DNA of 64,000 nt, taken from the NCBI RefSeq assembly GCF_905475345.1, contig NC_066593.1:3787274-3851273 (forward strand). Direction: 5' to 3'. The stretch is from Vespula vulgaris (Eukaryota > Arthropoda > Insecta > Hymenoptera > Vespidae). The position numbers and the translations under genes are program-made. The notes below the pieces were generated by a model that was not told the DNA's origin, did not search any database, and saw only the letters and a program-made list of their open reading frames with translations. Shown here one piece after another: positions 40,563 to 50,955 of the stretch. How positions within the stretch are numbered: the stretch's first letter is position 1; each line of letters begins with the position of its first letter.

Positions 40563-43500
40563 TCTAAACAGTTTGCCAAAAATCTTCATGAAAGTAAATA
40601 TCTAACTCCATTTATTTTCGGTCTAACACTTTAGATTCTTAATTTAGACGTTCCTAAAAAATACATTTTCTTGAAACACATAGTTTTAATTTTCATTTTC
40701 ATTTTAATGTTTTTTTATAACTTTTACTATTTTTTTTTTTTTTTTTTTTTTTTATACTCACGCACAAGAGTAGATGTATATTAATCCGACTAATTTTCTT
40801 ATCAACGAATAAATACTGTAATACTGATATAAATATCGAACGATTAGAAAACTAATTTCAAAAATTTATATCAAGTGATTATTCACGAATCATTTGATTT
40901 TTCATCTTTTAACTATGTTCATCCTTTTCTTATCTTTTAACCTGTCCCTTTCGTCCTCACCGTTCACGATTATTCTCGCACTCGTAAATTTCATCGTAAC
41001 GAACAACATACTCGCAAATACATATATATGTATAGTAATAGTAATAGTAATAGTAATAGTAATAGAAGTAGAAGTAGAAGTTAGTCAACGATAAGCTTAC
41101 GAAATCCTTTAGAAGTATCTCGTTGAAATCGGTTGCCACAAAGCAGCGTGAGCAGATCATGGCTCATGGATAAGCTCGTCTAAAGAAATTAGAAAGACAT
41201 GACACGCGAGAGTGGGATTAGAGATAAAGAAGAAAAGAAAGGAGAAGAATAGCTTAAGCTATCGTGATTTTCACGTTCTCGTTAAGAATTCTCGACGACG
41301 AACGAATCTATCCTCACCATTGCCGTTTTTTCTTTTCGTAATAAGAAAAACGAAGAAACAAAAAAAAAAGAAAAAAGAAACACGAATGAAAGAATATAAG
41401 TACAAGACGTAGAAAAGATTTTATTTTTATTGTTCGAGATGTATCTAGAAATAAATCATTATTATTATTATTATTAAAACGACTATAATTAATATCAACT
41501 TTAAAATAATTTCAAGATTTATATAATTATCTTTTAATTCTTTTCTTTCTTTTTCTCTGTATAAAAATTATATCACACATGTTTCATAACGTAATCTTTA
41601 AATAGAATAATTTTACATATCATATCAATGAAATTATATTAATAAAATTATCGTTTATAGATACGTTAAGATATTTCAAAATGATAGAATTTATATCAGA
41701 TTGTGTATTCAATGTAATACTTAGAATATATTCCGAACGAAGAATGGTTTATCTTTTAAAATAGTATTAAAATAGTATGAGACACGTACTTAGTTATTTA
41801 CTTACTTATATAATACGAGACATGTTCACACGTAAGATCATCTTAGAGATTAGGACTCTCTTGTTAGATCGCCTCATGGTCGTCTCCAAAATAATATCCT
41901 CCGCAAAAATGGCCAACCTTATTTACGCCAAACGAGCCGTTCGATCGGGCAATGAAGCGAACGTTGCAAAAATTAAAGTCAAGGCGAAGATTTTCACGAA
42001 CGAAGCGAACATTCGGTTACAATGACGTCAATACTTGACAGAAGGTACTCAATACGTCGTCTTAATGAGTTGGCTAGCCTTTTTATAAAAGAATATATAT
42101 ATATATATATATATGAATAGATAATATATAGACAATATTACTGAAACGAAAAATATGAAGCTTTGCAAGTTATATAAAAAAAAAAAAAAGAAAAATTTAC
42201 ATGGCTATCATTAGAAATAAAATATATCTAAAATACCTATATTAATTTTTCAATGTGGAAAACAACGAATATTCAATGAAAAGTTTTAATTATTATAATT
42301 ATCTAATATCGAATAAAAGTAATGTAATTTAATTGACCTATATTCTCATTTCGTGTAATAGCATTTGATATAAAATTTTTATCATATAATGATTTTCATT
42401 GTTAATAAGAACAAATACGTAAAAAGATTAATCGGTTCGAGTTATAGCAAAATCTCTCTATGACATTCGATTCGAAGACGATAAGCAATTTTTTTCCTTT
42501 TTTTTTCATTAATAATTATCAATTTTCTTCGATATTTTACAAGCATAAACGCATTATTCCGTTGGTTGAACGTATCGAGCTATCAAGAACCCTTTCGATG
42601 CATATATGTAGATATAAGGGCCGGTTTATTAGGTGGTACATCGTGCATAAACGTTTCTTATTCTCTCCCCTTGATGTCATTATACGTAATGCAAGCTTTC
42701 AAAGTAACCAAACGAGGGTTAAATGGTCTCTCGAGAGACATCGTCCATCTTTTCTTCTGTCCATTTTCCTTTGACTGTCAATGATCGAAGAAGAACTTTA
42801 TCGTTCCCGATAAGCAAGTACCAACGAATATAGTCTCACGGATATCTGATACGCGAATAACACTTCAAATACTTAATTATTACGATTCAATTCAAAAGAA
42901 ATCATTCAAAGAATTTGACATCGTCGAATATAATCGTCATCCATGTTAAAAAGTTGAAACCAACAAGTTTTTTCCAATCCTGTTTTATAAATTATTCTAA
43001 TTGATTTTGTAAATATTATATCCCTAAATTCAAGACATTTTATATTTTCCTTTTTTTTTGTAATATGCTTTATTATTTCAATAGTATGTTAAAAAATTAA
43101 TCCATTTCAAAGACAATACATGTAGATAGGTGTGTGATTTGTCGATTTATCTCTCTCTCTTTCTCCTTCTCTTTTGTATTAATTGATAATACTATAATAA
43201 AATCTACACATATGTTTTACGATATAGGTATGTTACGAAAAAATTTTTTTCATTTACAATAATCTTAACAATCTATCTACGGTAATCTTAATACATTTGT
43301 TTTTTTTTTTTTTTATACGTCCTATCTACTGAAACTGAATATTTATGATTAAAATTTCTTTCACCTTTTTCCTTATACCACCTATCCGATAATCCTAATC
43401 GAAATTTTTTAAAATTCTCCGCAAATGCTTCCTACTTCGTTTGATAGCAAGGACAATGAGTTTAACCGGCCAAATTTCTCTCGTCAATAAATTTCAACCA

Positions 43501-46500
43501 CTTTACCGCTCAGCGTTCATCGCGTTCACTGAAAAGGGTTGCTGCTCGTCGCAGCGTGAACTCCCCTGTCGATCCGATTTACTTCACCGAGCATTTTCCG
43601 GCCGATGCACCGACGCGAAACCCGAGAGAATCTTAAGCGCGAGATGCTTATATATATATATATATTTTTTTTCTTTTGTTTTTGTGTTAGGAATAGAAGA
43701 CAGTAAAAAAATCGGCAAAAAACGCTTCAACGTTGTTATCATCAACTTGATAGCATACCACCCTCATCCACTGTACCTGTAAAACATGTAAAAAAATGTT
43801 ATCTCTAAAAAAAAAAAAAGAAACAGAAAGACCTACTAACGATAGGATATATTATCAAGTACACATAATTCATAAATTTAATTCGAAAATCGATGAATTG
43901 TATTGTTCGTTTCCAAAAAAAAAGAAGAAAAAAAAATTTATCATCAGGAATTCTCTATTCGCTGTTAAATAAATGAATTAATGCTTGTCGGATTTAAAAT
44001 TGAAAAGAAAAAAAGTAAAAAGAAATGGAAACAAAGTGAGTTTACTCGTCTGTTATATTTTTTATTAACGAATCGAAAATAAATTTTGCATAAATCGATA
44101 TACCCATCTGTAATAATATTCATAACGTTTTATATAGATATTGTATCGAAGATAAAAAATAAAAAATATATATATAGATATATGGTTATAATATCGTATT
44201 TAAATTCAAAAACATTAATTAGAAATTATGATTTTCATCGTTTAAATGTTACAAAGGCAAATTACATCGTGGCATTTAATTTAAAAAAGTTAAAAATAAT
44301 TAACACGGAGCGTATCTATGTTTTAACATTTTAATTATTGTATTTCATTTTGTAATCTTTTTTTTTTTTTCTTTTACATTTATCGTAAACTCGACGTATA
44401 GTTAGTAGTTTTAAAATATAATAGTTTTGAAATAATACGTGCTAATGAACGACGAGTTTTGATTTATACAAAATTTCGCATCTATTCTGATCACATAGGA
44501 GGAGATGGAAGATCGACCTCGGATATCAACGTTGCTCAGCAGTTTGGCAAATTACAGCAATACGATTCCAGCTGCGACCGATATTGACAGCAAACCAGCA
44601 CCAGCTGCAGGTGGTGGGGCTCGTATGGGCACCCTCATAGGCGTTTTCCTTCCCTGTATACAAAATATATTCGGTGTCATTCTTTTTATTCGTTTAACGT
44701 GGGTCGTCGGTACAGCCGGTGCAATCCAATGCTTCTTCATCGTTTTATGCTGTTGTTGCGTCGTAAGTTAACCAAATAATTTTTCAATAATTATTCTTAT
44801 TTAAAGTAACTTTTCATTAATATGAAAAAAGAAAAAGAAAAGAAAGAATTGTCATCCCATAGAAAATCGCGATAGTTGTGAAAATGATTAGATATGAACG
44901 AGAAAGAAATGAGTTATTTCGATTAATAATAATTATCGGCTCACCCTATATAATTTATAATTTATGATACTATTCACTTTATACATAAATACAGATATAT
45001 ATATATAAATGTATGTATTTGTACGTGTATAATTTATCGATATATGATGTATTAAACGTCGACAATTACTTTCGCGTTAATAGAAATTATGTTTAAACTT
45101 AGACGATGCTAACGGCGATTAGTATGAGCGCAATTGCAACGAACGGTGTGGTACCGGCCGGTGGATCATACTTCATGATATCAAGAAGTTTAGGTCCAGA
45201 GTTTGGTGGTGCCGTTGGCATGTTATTTTACACTGGTACCACATTAGCAGCAGCTATGTATATCATCGGAGCTGTCGAAATTGTTTTGGTAATAAATTCA
45301 ATTTTTGTTAATTTCGATGTTATTGTTGAAAAACGAATGATAAAAAAAAATCATACACACACATTATATATATATATTTTTTTCTCTTTTTTCTATCCTC
45401 CGCAATACATCAGACGTACATGGCTCCGAGTATGAGCATATTTGGAGACTTCACACAGGATCCAAATATAATGTACAATAATTTTCGAGTTTATGGTACA
45501 TGTTTGCTCTTGGTGATGGGTACGATAGTGTTCGTCGGTGTAAAATTCGTAAACAAATTTGCCACGGTTGCCTTGGCATGTGTTATCCTCTCTATCATTG
45601 CTGTCTACGTTGGATTGTTCGTGAATTTCAACGGAAACGATTCCTTAAAGTTCGTATTTCCTTTTATACCAATCGAATATAGTAATAATAACAATAGTAG
45701 ATAATAGATAGAATTTAATTAATAATATCATTATTTATTCGATCGTTTAGAATGTGTATACTTGGGAAGAGATTATTGAAAGATCTCGATGTATTGACCC
45801 AATGCAACAAGAATCCAGGTGGCCATCTTTACAACGTATATTGCCATAACGTTACCAATACTACTACTACCAAATGCGATCCATATTATTTGGAAAGTAA
45901 TGTTACCATCATAAATGGTATTCGCGGATTGGCCAGTGGTGTATTCCTAGGTAAGTAAGATCATGTATTTATCTAGAGATAGTTAACTTATCTATAAAAG
46001 GGAACGCGTAAGGAAAAATTTAAATCGTCACGACGTAGAAAACATATGGGACAGTTTCCAAGAGGATGGTCAGCTGATCGCTTTTGGTAATAATCCTAAG
46101 GACATAGACAACATGGCTGGGAAAAGTTACAATCAAATAACGGTTGATCTCACGACGTCATTTACCATTCTCATCGGTATATTCTTCCCATCGGTGACGG
46201 GTAAGTATATGGAATAGTTTTTGCTGATAGAAATAATGGAAAAACGTTGAATGAATTTTATCACGTTCGAAGGTATTATGGCTGGATCTAATAGATCTGG
46301 TGATCTCGCAGACGCACAAAAGTCGATCCCAATTGGTACAATTTGTGCAATTTTGACGACTTCGACGGTCTACTTGTCAAACGTCCTACTGTTCGCTGGT
46401 ACAGTGGACAATCTATTGTTGAGGGATAAATTTGGTCAGAGTATAGGTGGTAAACTGGTAGTGGCTAACATCGCTTGGCCGAATCAGTGGGTGATACTGA

Positions 46501-49500
46501 TTGGTTCATTCCTCTCAACTTTGGGTGCTGGACTTCAATCATTAACAGGAGCACCAAGATTATTACAAGCAATTGCCAAGGATAGTATCATACCATTCCT
46601 AACGCCATTCGCTGTTAGCTCGAGCCGTGGCGAGCCTACACGCGCTCTCGTATTAACCGTGATAATATGTCAATGTGGTATATTATTGGGTAACGTCGAT
46701 TACCTGGCACCTCTGCTTTCCATGTTCTTCTTGATGTGTTACGGTTTCGTTAACTTGGCCTGCGCTTTGCAAACCCTTCTCAGGACACCAAATTGGCGAC
46801 CACGTTTTAAATATTACCATTGGAGTTTATCCTTCCTCGGCTTGGCCCTCTGCATAGCTATTATGTTCATGACCAGTTGGTACTATGCCTTACTGGCGAT
46901 GGGTATGGCAGGTTGCATCTACAAATACATCGAATATCGTGGCGCCGAAAAGGAATGGGGCGATGGTATACGTGGTCTAGCTTTATCAGCGGCAAGATAC
47001 TCCCTTTTGAGACTCGAGGAAGGACCACCACATACAAAGAATTGGCGACCTCAGATCTTGATCTTGGCTAAGCTGACCGATGATCTCGTGCCAAAGTATA
47101 GGAAACTCTTTGCTTTTGCCAGTCAGCTAAAGGCTGGTAAAGGTTTGACAATCTGCGTCAGTTGCATAGCCGGTGATTATATTCAAAATTCTGGTGAAGC
47201 TTTGGCCGCCAAACAAAGCTTGCGTAACACCGCCAACGAGGAAAAGGTCAAAGGATTCGTTGACGTTCTCGTAGCGGGCAACATAGTTGATGGACTTAGT
47301 TCTCTTGTACAGACCACCGGATTGGGTGGGATGAAACCTAACACCGTCATTCTTGGTTGGCCATACGGTTGGAAGAAATCGGAGGATAAGAGAAGTTGGA
47401 GAGTCTTTTTGCAAACTGTCAGAAGTGTTGCCGCAGCACGGATGGCCTTGCTCGTACCAAAAGGTATAAACTTCTTCCCAGATTCAACGGAAAAGGTTGT
47501 TGGCAATATCGATGTTTGGTGGATCGTACATGACGGTGGTCTTCTTATGTTACTACCCTTCCTCTTGAAACAACATCGTACCTGGAAAAATTGCAAAATG
47601 AGGATCTTCACTGTTGCACAGATGGAAGATAATTCTATACAGATGAAGAAAGATTTGAAAAAGTTCCTTTACGATCTCAGAATTGAAGCGGAAGTCGAAA
47701 TCGTGGAAATGGTAATTTTCCCTTGTAATCGATTTACTCTATAGGCGCTTTATTGCGTATGAAATTTTTTTTCTTTTTTTTTTTTTTTTCTTTTCTTTTC
47801 TCTTATCTCTCGATGGAGATTTGATCATGATGCCCATCGTTCGAAATACGCGCACATTTTATTTTTTACAACATCGAAATTTTGCCAAAGAAAAAATTTG
47901 TGAGAGATATCTTCTATCCTTTTATATATATATATGTATCTAATTGACAATCTTGCAGATGAACTCCGACATCTCCGAGTATACTTACGAGAGAACTTTG
48001 CTGATGGAACAAAGAAATCAAGTATGGCGAGAGTTGCAGTTAAATACGAAGGAATCACGAGGAGTGGTGAGTTTCGTTGGCAAAATAGAGAATCTCTTTT
48101 TCTTTTTTTCTCTTGACGTAAGAAAAAAAAAACGAAAAAAAAAGAAGAAAAAAAGAAAAAAGAAGAAACTAGGTATAATAAAAAAAAAAAAACTTAAGAT
48201 AAAAAAAAACAAATCTAAAATCGTGATACTGATCGGAATGTGTCTCTTTGTTGTGTGCTCGTCAAGGATAAGGTGCAGACGTTGGTGGACTTCAACGAGG
48301 TACCCGCCGAGGAAAAATTACCTCTGGTTTGTCAGATCATCCCCGAAGTTCCGTGTCTGTCCATCTTCGACATCGAGAACCACGATGCCGATGCTCTCCC
48401 CCCATCCCTTTAATCCTAGAAATCTTATAACTGTCACAATTCCTTTTTGTGTCCGACGTTATAGAAAAAAATAATTTCATCGAGTGGATGAAACTGATAG
48501 AGGGACGATCGCATAAGTAATGATTCTTTAAAAAACGTATTATTATTATTTTTATTATTATTATTATTATTTATTATTTATTATTTATTATTATTATTAT
48601 TCGCCTATAAAATGTGTTCATTAGTATTACCTTACAGAGTGTTGTTAAACTAAATATTTTATTTTGTGAAAATAACTGACACTTAAGTAACAGTAGTAAT
48701 TTTCTCGTATTAACAATCAATTTCGTATTGACGATTGAACGATACGATTGATAAGAATAGAATCGTAATATCCCCCTTCGATATGATGATCTTTAGATAG
48801 AGAAAAAAGAAAAATTACGAATAGGAGAGATGCCTCTCTCTATCAGGATACATCTTTAACGTCCTTGAGAAAAATCTGACCTTACCGTTTCAGCTTGATT
48901 GGCACGTTCATTTCGAATGCTTAAATAGTTATCATAATATGTTTGGCGACCATATAGTGCTTTTAAGCTAGACACTTAGTTTAATCCCATAATTGACTTT
49001 ATCCGCTGTTCATCGTTAAAGAAATTCGAATTTTATTGGCTCATACGTTTTATCATGATACACAGGTCCAGGCAATTGTGGATCATCATCACAACGTTGA
49101 CGTCAAGGTACCATCCAAAGTAAGATTTCAAGAACCTGGTAGCCAGAATACCAACGAAGCTGACGAAGCACAAGAGAAACTTGTTCAGGATTCAGAACAA
49201 AAGGATTCAGAGGGAACTGTTAACAACGAGAAATCGGATGAGGAATCTAAAGAAAATCCAGACGAGGAAACTAAATTGATCAGTGGCTCTCCGAAAACAG
49301 AGAACAAGGAAAATGCTCAGAAAGAAGCTAAGGAAAATGAACAAGAGAACAAAGCTGAAAGTCCAAGTTCGAAAAAGCCACCTACGCTCAAGCCGTATGT
49401 CAATGAAACATTATTCATATCATCGCTTGTGTATATAATGATTCTAAACGGCCTTCGTACGCACGTTCGAATTAAATCTATCTCAATATGATCTCTAACA

Positions 49501-50357
49501 TTCACCATTTTAATTTTTTTTAATCATTTTTTTTTTTACATTATTAAAAATGTATGATTTGAACGATTGTAAAAAAAAAAGTAACAATAACTACCTTTCT
49601 AGACTCGTTTAAAGATTCATAACATGTAATAATTTTTTTACGAACTAAATATCTAAACTAAAACTTCAACTCTCATATATTCTTAATTCTGCTACAGTGA
49701 CGAAAGTGACGTGAGACGTATGCATACGTCTGTGAAATTGAACGAAGTAATTGTGAACAAGAGCCATGACGCTCAGTTGGTTATCCTTAATCTACCTGGT
49801 CCACCACGAGACACGAAGATGGAACGCGAGTCAAGCTGTATCCTTTGACATCGTTTAAACTTTTTATAATTTATAAAATATCCTTTATTCTCTACGATTT
49901 TTCTCATTACACATATCTATAAATATATGAAATACTTGATATATATCTCGTATATGAATATAATGAGATATAACAATGGACTAAAGAAAATTATATCAAT
50001 ATTTATTTACTTATTTTATTTATATGAGTATCATATTATCTGAATATCATATTATCAATTTTCATTTATCTACGTGAACGTATATATGTACATATACATA
50101 AATATAAATATAAATTACATATATATATATATTATAACTTTAAATATATATATAGTATATAATATAATATATATATGTATGTATATGGAAATGATATATT
50201 TTTCAAATAATTAATAATATGTAAAATATATAATTATTATTTTTTCCTTGACGGTCATTATTTAGATATGGAATTCCTAGAAGTTTTGACGGAACGATTG
50301 GAGAGGGTACTAATGGTGCGGGGTAGCGGACGAGAGGTCATCACAATCTACTCGTGA
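26690..50357 (+). CDS. kcc: K-Cl cotransporter (SLC12A4-7 family), 12 coding exons
   Basis: Electroneutral K+/Cl- symporter of the plasma membrane, used for chloride extrusion and cell-volume control. Exons: 26690-26759, 38670-38767, 44499-44762, 45103-45288, 45414-45649, 45751-45950, 46039-46200, 46273-47711, 47959-48066, 49066-49394, 49698-49837, 50266-50357. They sum to 3324 nt, 1107 residues plus stop, with every splice phase matching. Seen in the protein: the TM1 motif QNIFGVI (residues 111-117), Tyr197 in AAMYIIGAVEI (TM3), and FPSVTGIMAGSNRSGDL (TM6, from about 401). In the family these carry the K+ and Cl- coordinating residues. A large extracellular loop (about 285-375) has four cysteines and several N-x-T sequons. 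The C-terminus keeps both regulatory threonines, in YERTLLMEQR (Thr898) and RRMHTSVKLNEV (Thr1041), equivalent to KCC3 Thr991 and Thr1048. It ends GREVITIYS like other KCCs. The length is normal for the family. The SLC12 KCC assignment is very secure; the upstream 5' UTR is inferred only. Confidence 0.97.
32451..33147 (+). CDS. Weak candidate: four-exon small secreted protein nested in kcc intron 1
   Basis: I do not recognise this protein. Proposed exons 32451-32505, 32701-32777, 32970-33022 and 33069-33147 sum to 264 nt (87 residues and stop) with matching phases. The first exon gives a signal-peptide-like start (MGILWTLLLLSYVNVSIQ) and ends at a strong donor A|GTAAGA. The second begins after a long pyrimidine tract and ATACAG, reads SVNKFPSDDNVYINFSYTFT and ends at GTAAGA. 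The third reads KHEKSKNDERHMDVLID. The fourth reads LRLKGCYRRKRLVYKLNGTC and ends CIYCHV. The last intron would be only 46 nt, short for an insect. The frame after the first donor is also open for 28 codons. It could be chance or a relic. Confidence 0.22.
33281..33372. repeat. Short local duplication, 70 bp apart
   Basis: GTTAATTAAACGAA occurs at 33281 and 33351. Both are preceded by a CAA-CTA-CA(T/G)-like stretch and followed by a TTAT(T/C)TAAAAAA string. Confidence 0.7.
35440..35640. promoter_or_regulatory. Palindromic CCAAT / YY1-Pho-like element in kcc intron 1
   Basis: ATTGGT (35525-35530) and ACCAAT (35534-35539) form a 6-bp palindrome of two opposed CCAAT boxes. Immediately after, ATGGC (35541-35545) pairs with GCCAT (35553-35557). 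The second half lies in GCCATCTT, the reverse of the YY1/Pho motif AAGATGGC. Homeodomain-like sites (ATTAAC, GGATTA) flank it. A cis-regulatory role is inferred. Confidence 0.35.
36446..37144. repeat. Duplicated segment, copies about 505 bp apart
   Basis: 36446-36624 and 36950-37144 share AAACCGAG, TCGTGTCTC, an AG-rich run, GAC(A/G)TAAATATAAACAT, ATTTATATCCTACTCGACAC, CCAAC-TCTATAA and AATTACGAGAA in the same order. Similarity in the non-AG parts is around 80% by eye. The sequence between copies is not duplicated. Confidence 0.85.
38670..38767 (+). CDS. kcc: kcc exon 2, cytoplasmic N-terminus
   Basis: Encodes a glycine-rich stretch (DGGGVGGDGDPIVGGVN) followed by SEKKSGYETNLYLYS, matching the N-terminal tail of insect KCCs. 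Acceptor TTTACAG ends at 38669 and donor GTAAGT begins at 38768, codon boundary at the 3' side. The flanking open frame continues only into low-complexity intron sequence. Confidence 0.93.
38768..44498 (+). other. kcc: kcc intron 2 (5.7 kb)
   Basis: Donor GTAAGT, acceptor ACATAG. AT-rich with (TTA)n at 39165-39196, TA runs at 39560-39585 and 40520-40558, AG runs at 39765-39812, and the duplication at 40145-40900. A GC-richer unique block lies at 43440-43650. No independent gene is seen. Confidence 0.8.
40145..40900. repeat. Diverged tandem duplication, about 375-400 bp period
   Basis: TATAAATTCTAAA at 40183 recurs at 40556. It is followed in both copies by GTTTG(A/C)CAAAAA-CTTCA, AAGTAAA-TCTAA, TTAG-TTCTTAAT, GACGTT or AACGTT, CGCACAA and AATTTTCTTATC (40391 and 40792), in the same order. 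TA runs and T runs separate the blocks. Confidence 0.78.
44499..44762 (+). CDS. kcc: kcc exon 3, N-tail end, TM1 and start of TM2
   Basis: Residues 57-144. Starts EEMEDRPRISTLLSSLANY after acceptor ACATAG and carries TM1 (MGTLIGVFLPCIQNIFGVIL). The NIFGVI helix break holds K+ and Cl- ligands in KCC1. It ends in a cysteine run (CCCCV) with donor GTAAGT. Phase 0 on both sides. Confidence 0.97.
45103..45288 (+). CDS. kcc: kcc exon 4, TM2-TM3
   Basis: Residues 145-206, from TMLTAISMSAIATNGVVPAG to AAMYIIGAVEIVL. It includes the conserved GGSYFMISRSLGPEFGG signature of SLC12 transporters. Tyr197 corresponds to the K+-coordinating tyrosine of TM3. Acceptor TTAG, donor GTAATA, phase 0. Confidence 0.97.
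45414..45649 (+). CDS. kcc: kcc exon 5, TM4-TM5
   Basis: Starts TYMAPSMSIFGDF and runs to GLFVNFNGNDSLK. Acceptor CATCAG ends at 45413. The only donor that keeps the frame is the non-consensus GTTCGT at 45650, splitting a lysine codon AA|A. The more ordinary GTATTT four bases further on would break the frame. Confidence 0.93.
45751..45950 (+). CDS. kcc: kcc exon 6, large extracellular loop
   Basis: Starts MCILGKRLLKDLDV. It holds the four loop cysteines (in CILG, QCNK, YCHN and KCDP) and N-glycosylation sequons NVT, NTT and NVT, as expected of the glycosylated loop between TM5 and TM6 of KCCs. Donor GTAAGT at 45951 after the first base of a codon. Confidence 0.96.
46039..46200 (+). CDS. kcc: kcc exon 7, loop end and TM6a
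   Basis: Reads ENIWDSFQEDGQLIAFGN, then SYNQITVDLTTSFTILIGIFFPSVTG. Acceptor GTAG ends at 46038; donor GTAAGT at 46201 splits the TM6 glycine codon. Not covered by a long open frame of its own, but identified by homology and phase. Confidence 0.95.
46273..47711 (+). CDS. kcc: kcc exon 8, TM6b-TM12 and most of C-terminal domain
   Basis: The largest exon, 1439 nt. It begins (G)IMAGSNRSGDLADAQKSIP and includes the TM8-TM10 stretch GSFLSTLGAGLQSLTGAP. It continues into the cytoplasmic regulatory domain (EWGDGIRGLALSAARYSLLR, KNWRPQILILAKL, GGMKPNTVILGWPYGW, WWIVHDGGLLMLLPFLLKQH). Acceptor CGAAG ends at 46272; donor GTAATT follows EIVEM at 47712. Long reverse-strand open frames here are shadows. 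Confidence 0.98.
47959..48066 (+). CDS. kcc: kcc exon 9, first phospho-threonine site
   Basis: Residues 886-921, MNSDISEYTYERTLLMEQRN to SRGV. Thr898 in YERT matches the site equivalent to human KCC3 Thr991, a target of the WNK-SPAK/OSR1 pathway. Acceptor CTTGCAG, donor GTGAGT, phase 0 at both ends. This is the last exon shared by the two predicted C-termini. Confidence 0.96.
48067..49065 (+). other. kcc: kcc intron 9 (contains the alternative exon)
   Basis: Donor GTGAGT, acceptor ACACAG. A-rich at 48120-48210, (TTA)n at 48538-48600. Apart from the open segment at 48267-48413 no coding sequence is seen. Confidence 0.85.
48267..48413 (+). CDS. kcc: Candidate alternative terminal exon of kcc
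   Basis: A 147-nt in-frame segment with an acceptor (CGTCAAG after a T-rich tract) that joins exon 9 in phase 0. It encodes 48 residues and a stop at 48411-48413. It begins DKVQTLVDFNEV and ends DADALPPSL. The opening VQTLVD resembles VQAIVD at the start of the usual exon 10, which suggests an old exon duplication or alternative exon. Codon and residue make-up are protein-like, unlike the purine-rich intron around it. Splicing to it would give a 969-residue protein lacking the normal tail. An internal donor (GAG|GTACCC) could instead make it a small cassette. No clear AATAAA lies just downstream. Confidence 0.6.
   Translation, partial: DKVQTLVDFNEVPAEEKLPLVCQIIPEVPCLSIFDIENHDADALPPSL
49066..49394 (+). 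CDS. kcc: kcc exon 10, acidic low-complexity C-tail insert
   Basis: Starts VQAIVDHHHNVDVKVPSKVRFQEP. It then becomes rich in Glu, Lys, Asn and Ser (residues about 945-1025), probably disordered. The start matches the equivalent Drosophila Kcc segment; the acidic part is lineage-specific. Acceptor ACACAG, donor GTATGT, ending two bases into a proline codon. Confidence 0.94.
49698..49837 (+). CDS. kcc: kcc exon 11, second phospho-threonine site
   Basis: Reads (P)DESDVRRMHTSVKLNEVIV to LNLPGPPRDTKMERESS. Thr1041 is equivalent to human KCC3 Thr1048, whose dephosphorylation activates transport. Acceptor CTACAG; donor GTATCC is weak but in phase with the last exon. Confidence 0.95.
49838..50265 (+). 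other. kcc: kcc intron 11
   Basis: Very AT-rich, with TA/TG repeats at about 50080-50190. Nothing else seen. Confidence 0.85.
50266..50357 (+). CDS. kcc: kcc exon 12, C-terminal end
   Basis: Encodes (Y)MEFLEVLTERLERVLMVRGSGREVITIYS and the stop TGA at 50355-50357. This terminal sequence is the most conserved end signature of KCC proteins. Acceptor ATTTAG ends at 50265. Confidence 0.97.
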
Positions 50358-50915
50358 ATCTATCGCGCAACCTTCATGACGAAAGAAACATCTAGTTTAT
50401 TTCTTAAAGACCTAAACAAGTTCACTTTAAGGAACATATTATTCTTGTGCCATTATAAAAGCTCGGATATTAATATCTGCGCGCCTCGTGCTGTGAATCG
50501 CAACGAGTGTGAAACCGCGACGACAGCTATCGAAGATCGATCTTTTTATGGAACCCTTCAATTAATATAATGGTTCCCTTCGAGCGATCGATATGCATTA
50601 ATTCCGCCGATATTAGGCGTAGATTAATCCGAAAAGAGATTATATCGTTAACGACGACGCGATCGTATACGATCGTCGAGATATGATATTTAATTGAAAC
50701 TGATTTTGATCGATAAAAATGAAGAAAAATTTAGGGCTAGGGAAGGGGGGAGGGGGAAGAGAGAAAAAAAAATTAAAAACAAAAAATATATATATAAAAC
50801 ATGAAACATTGACTAATCGAAAGCCGAAAAGAACAAATAAATAAGTAAAAAAAAAAGAAAAAAAAACCAAACCAAATACGAGAATAATATAAATCATAAA
50901 ACAGCTTCCTCGCGA

Positions 50916-50955
<40 letters not shown>

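Noticed and set aside
41777..42025. 82-codon + frame in kcc intron 2.
   Set aside because: No recognisable motif, no splice context and AT-rich composition typical of chance frames.
47127..47611. - strand frames of 95 and 142 codons.
   Set aside because: Antisense shadows of kcc exon 8.
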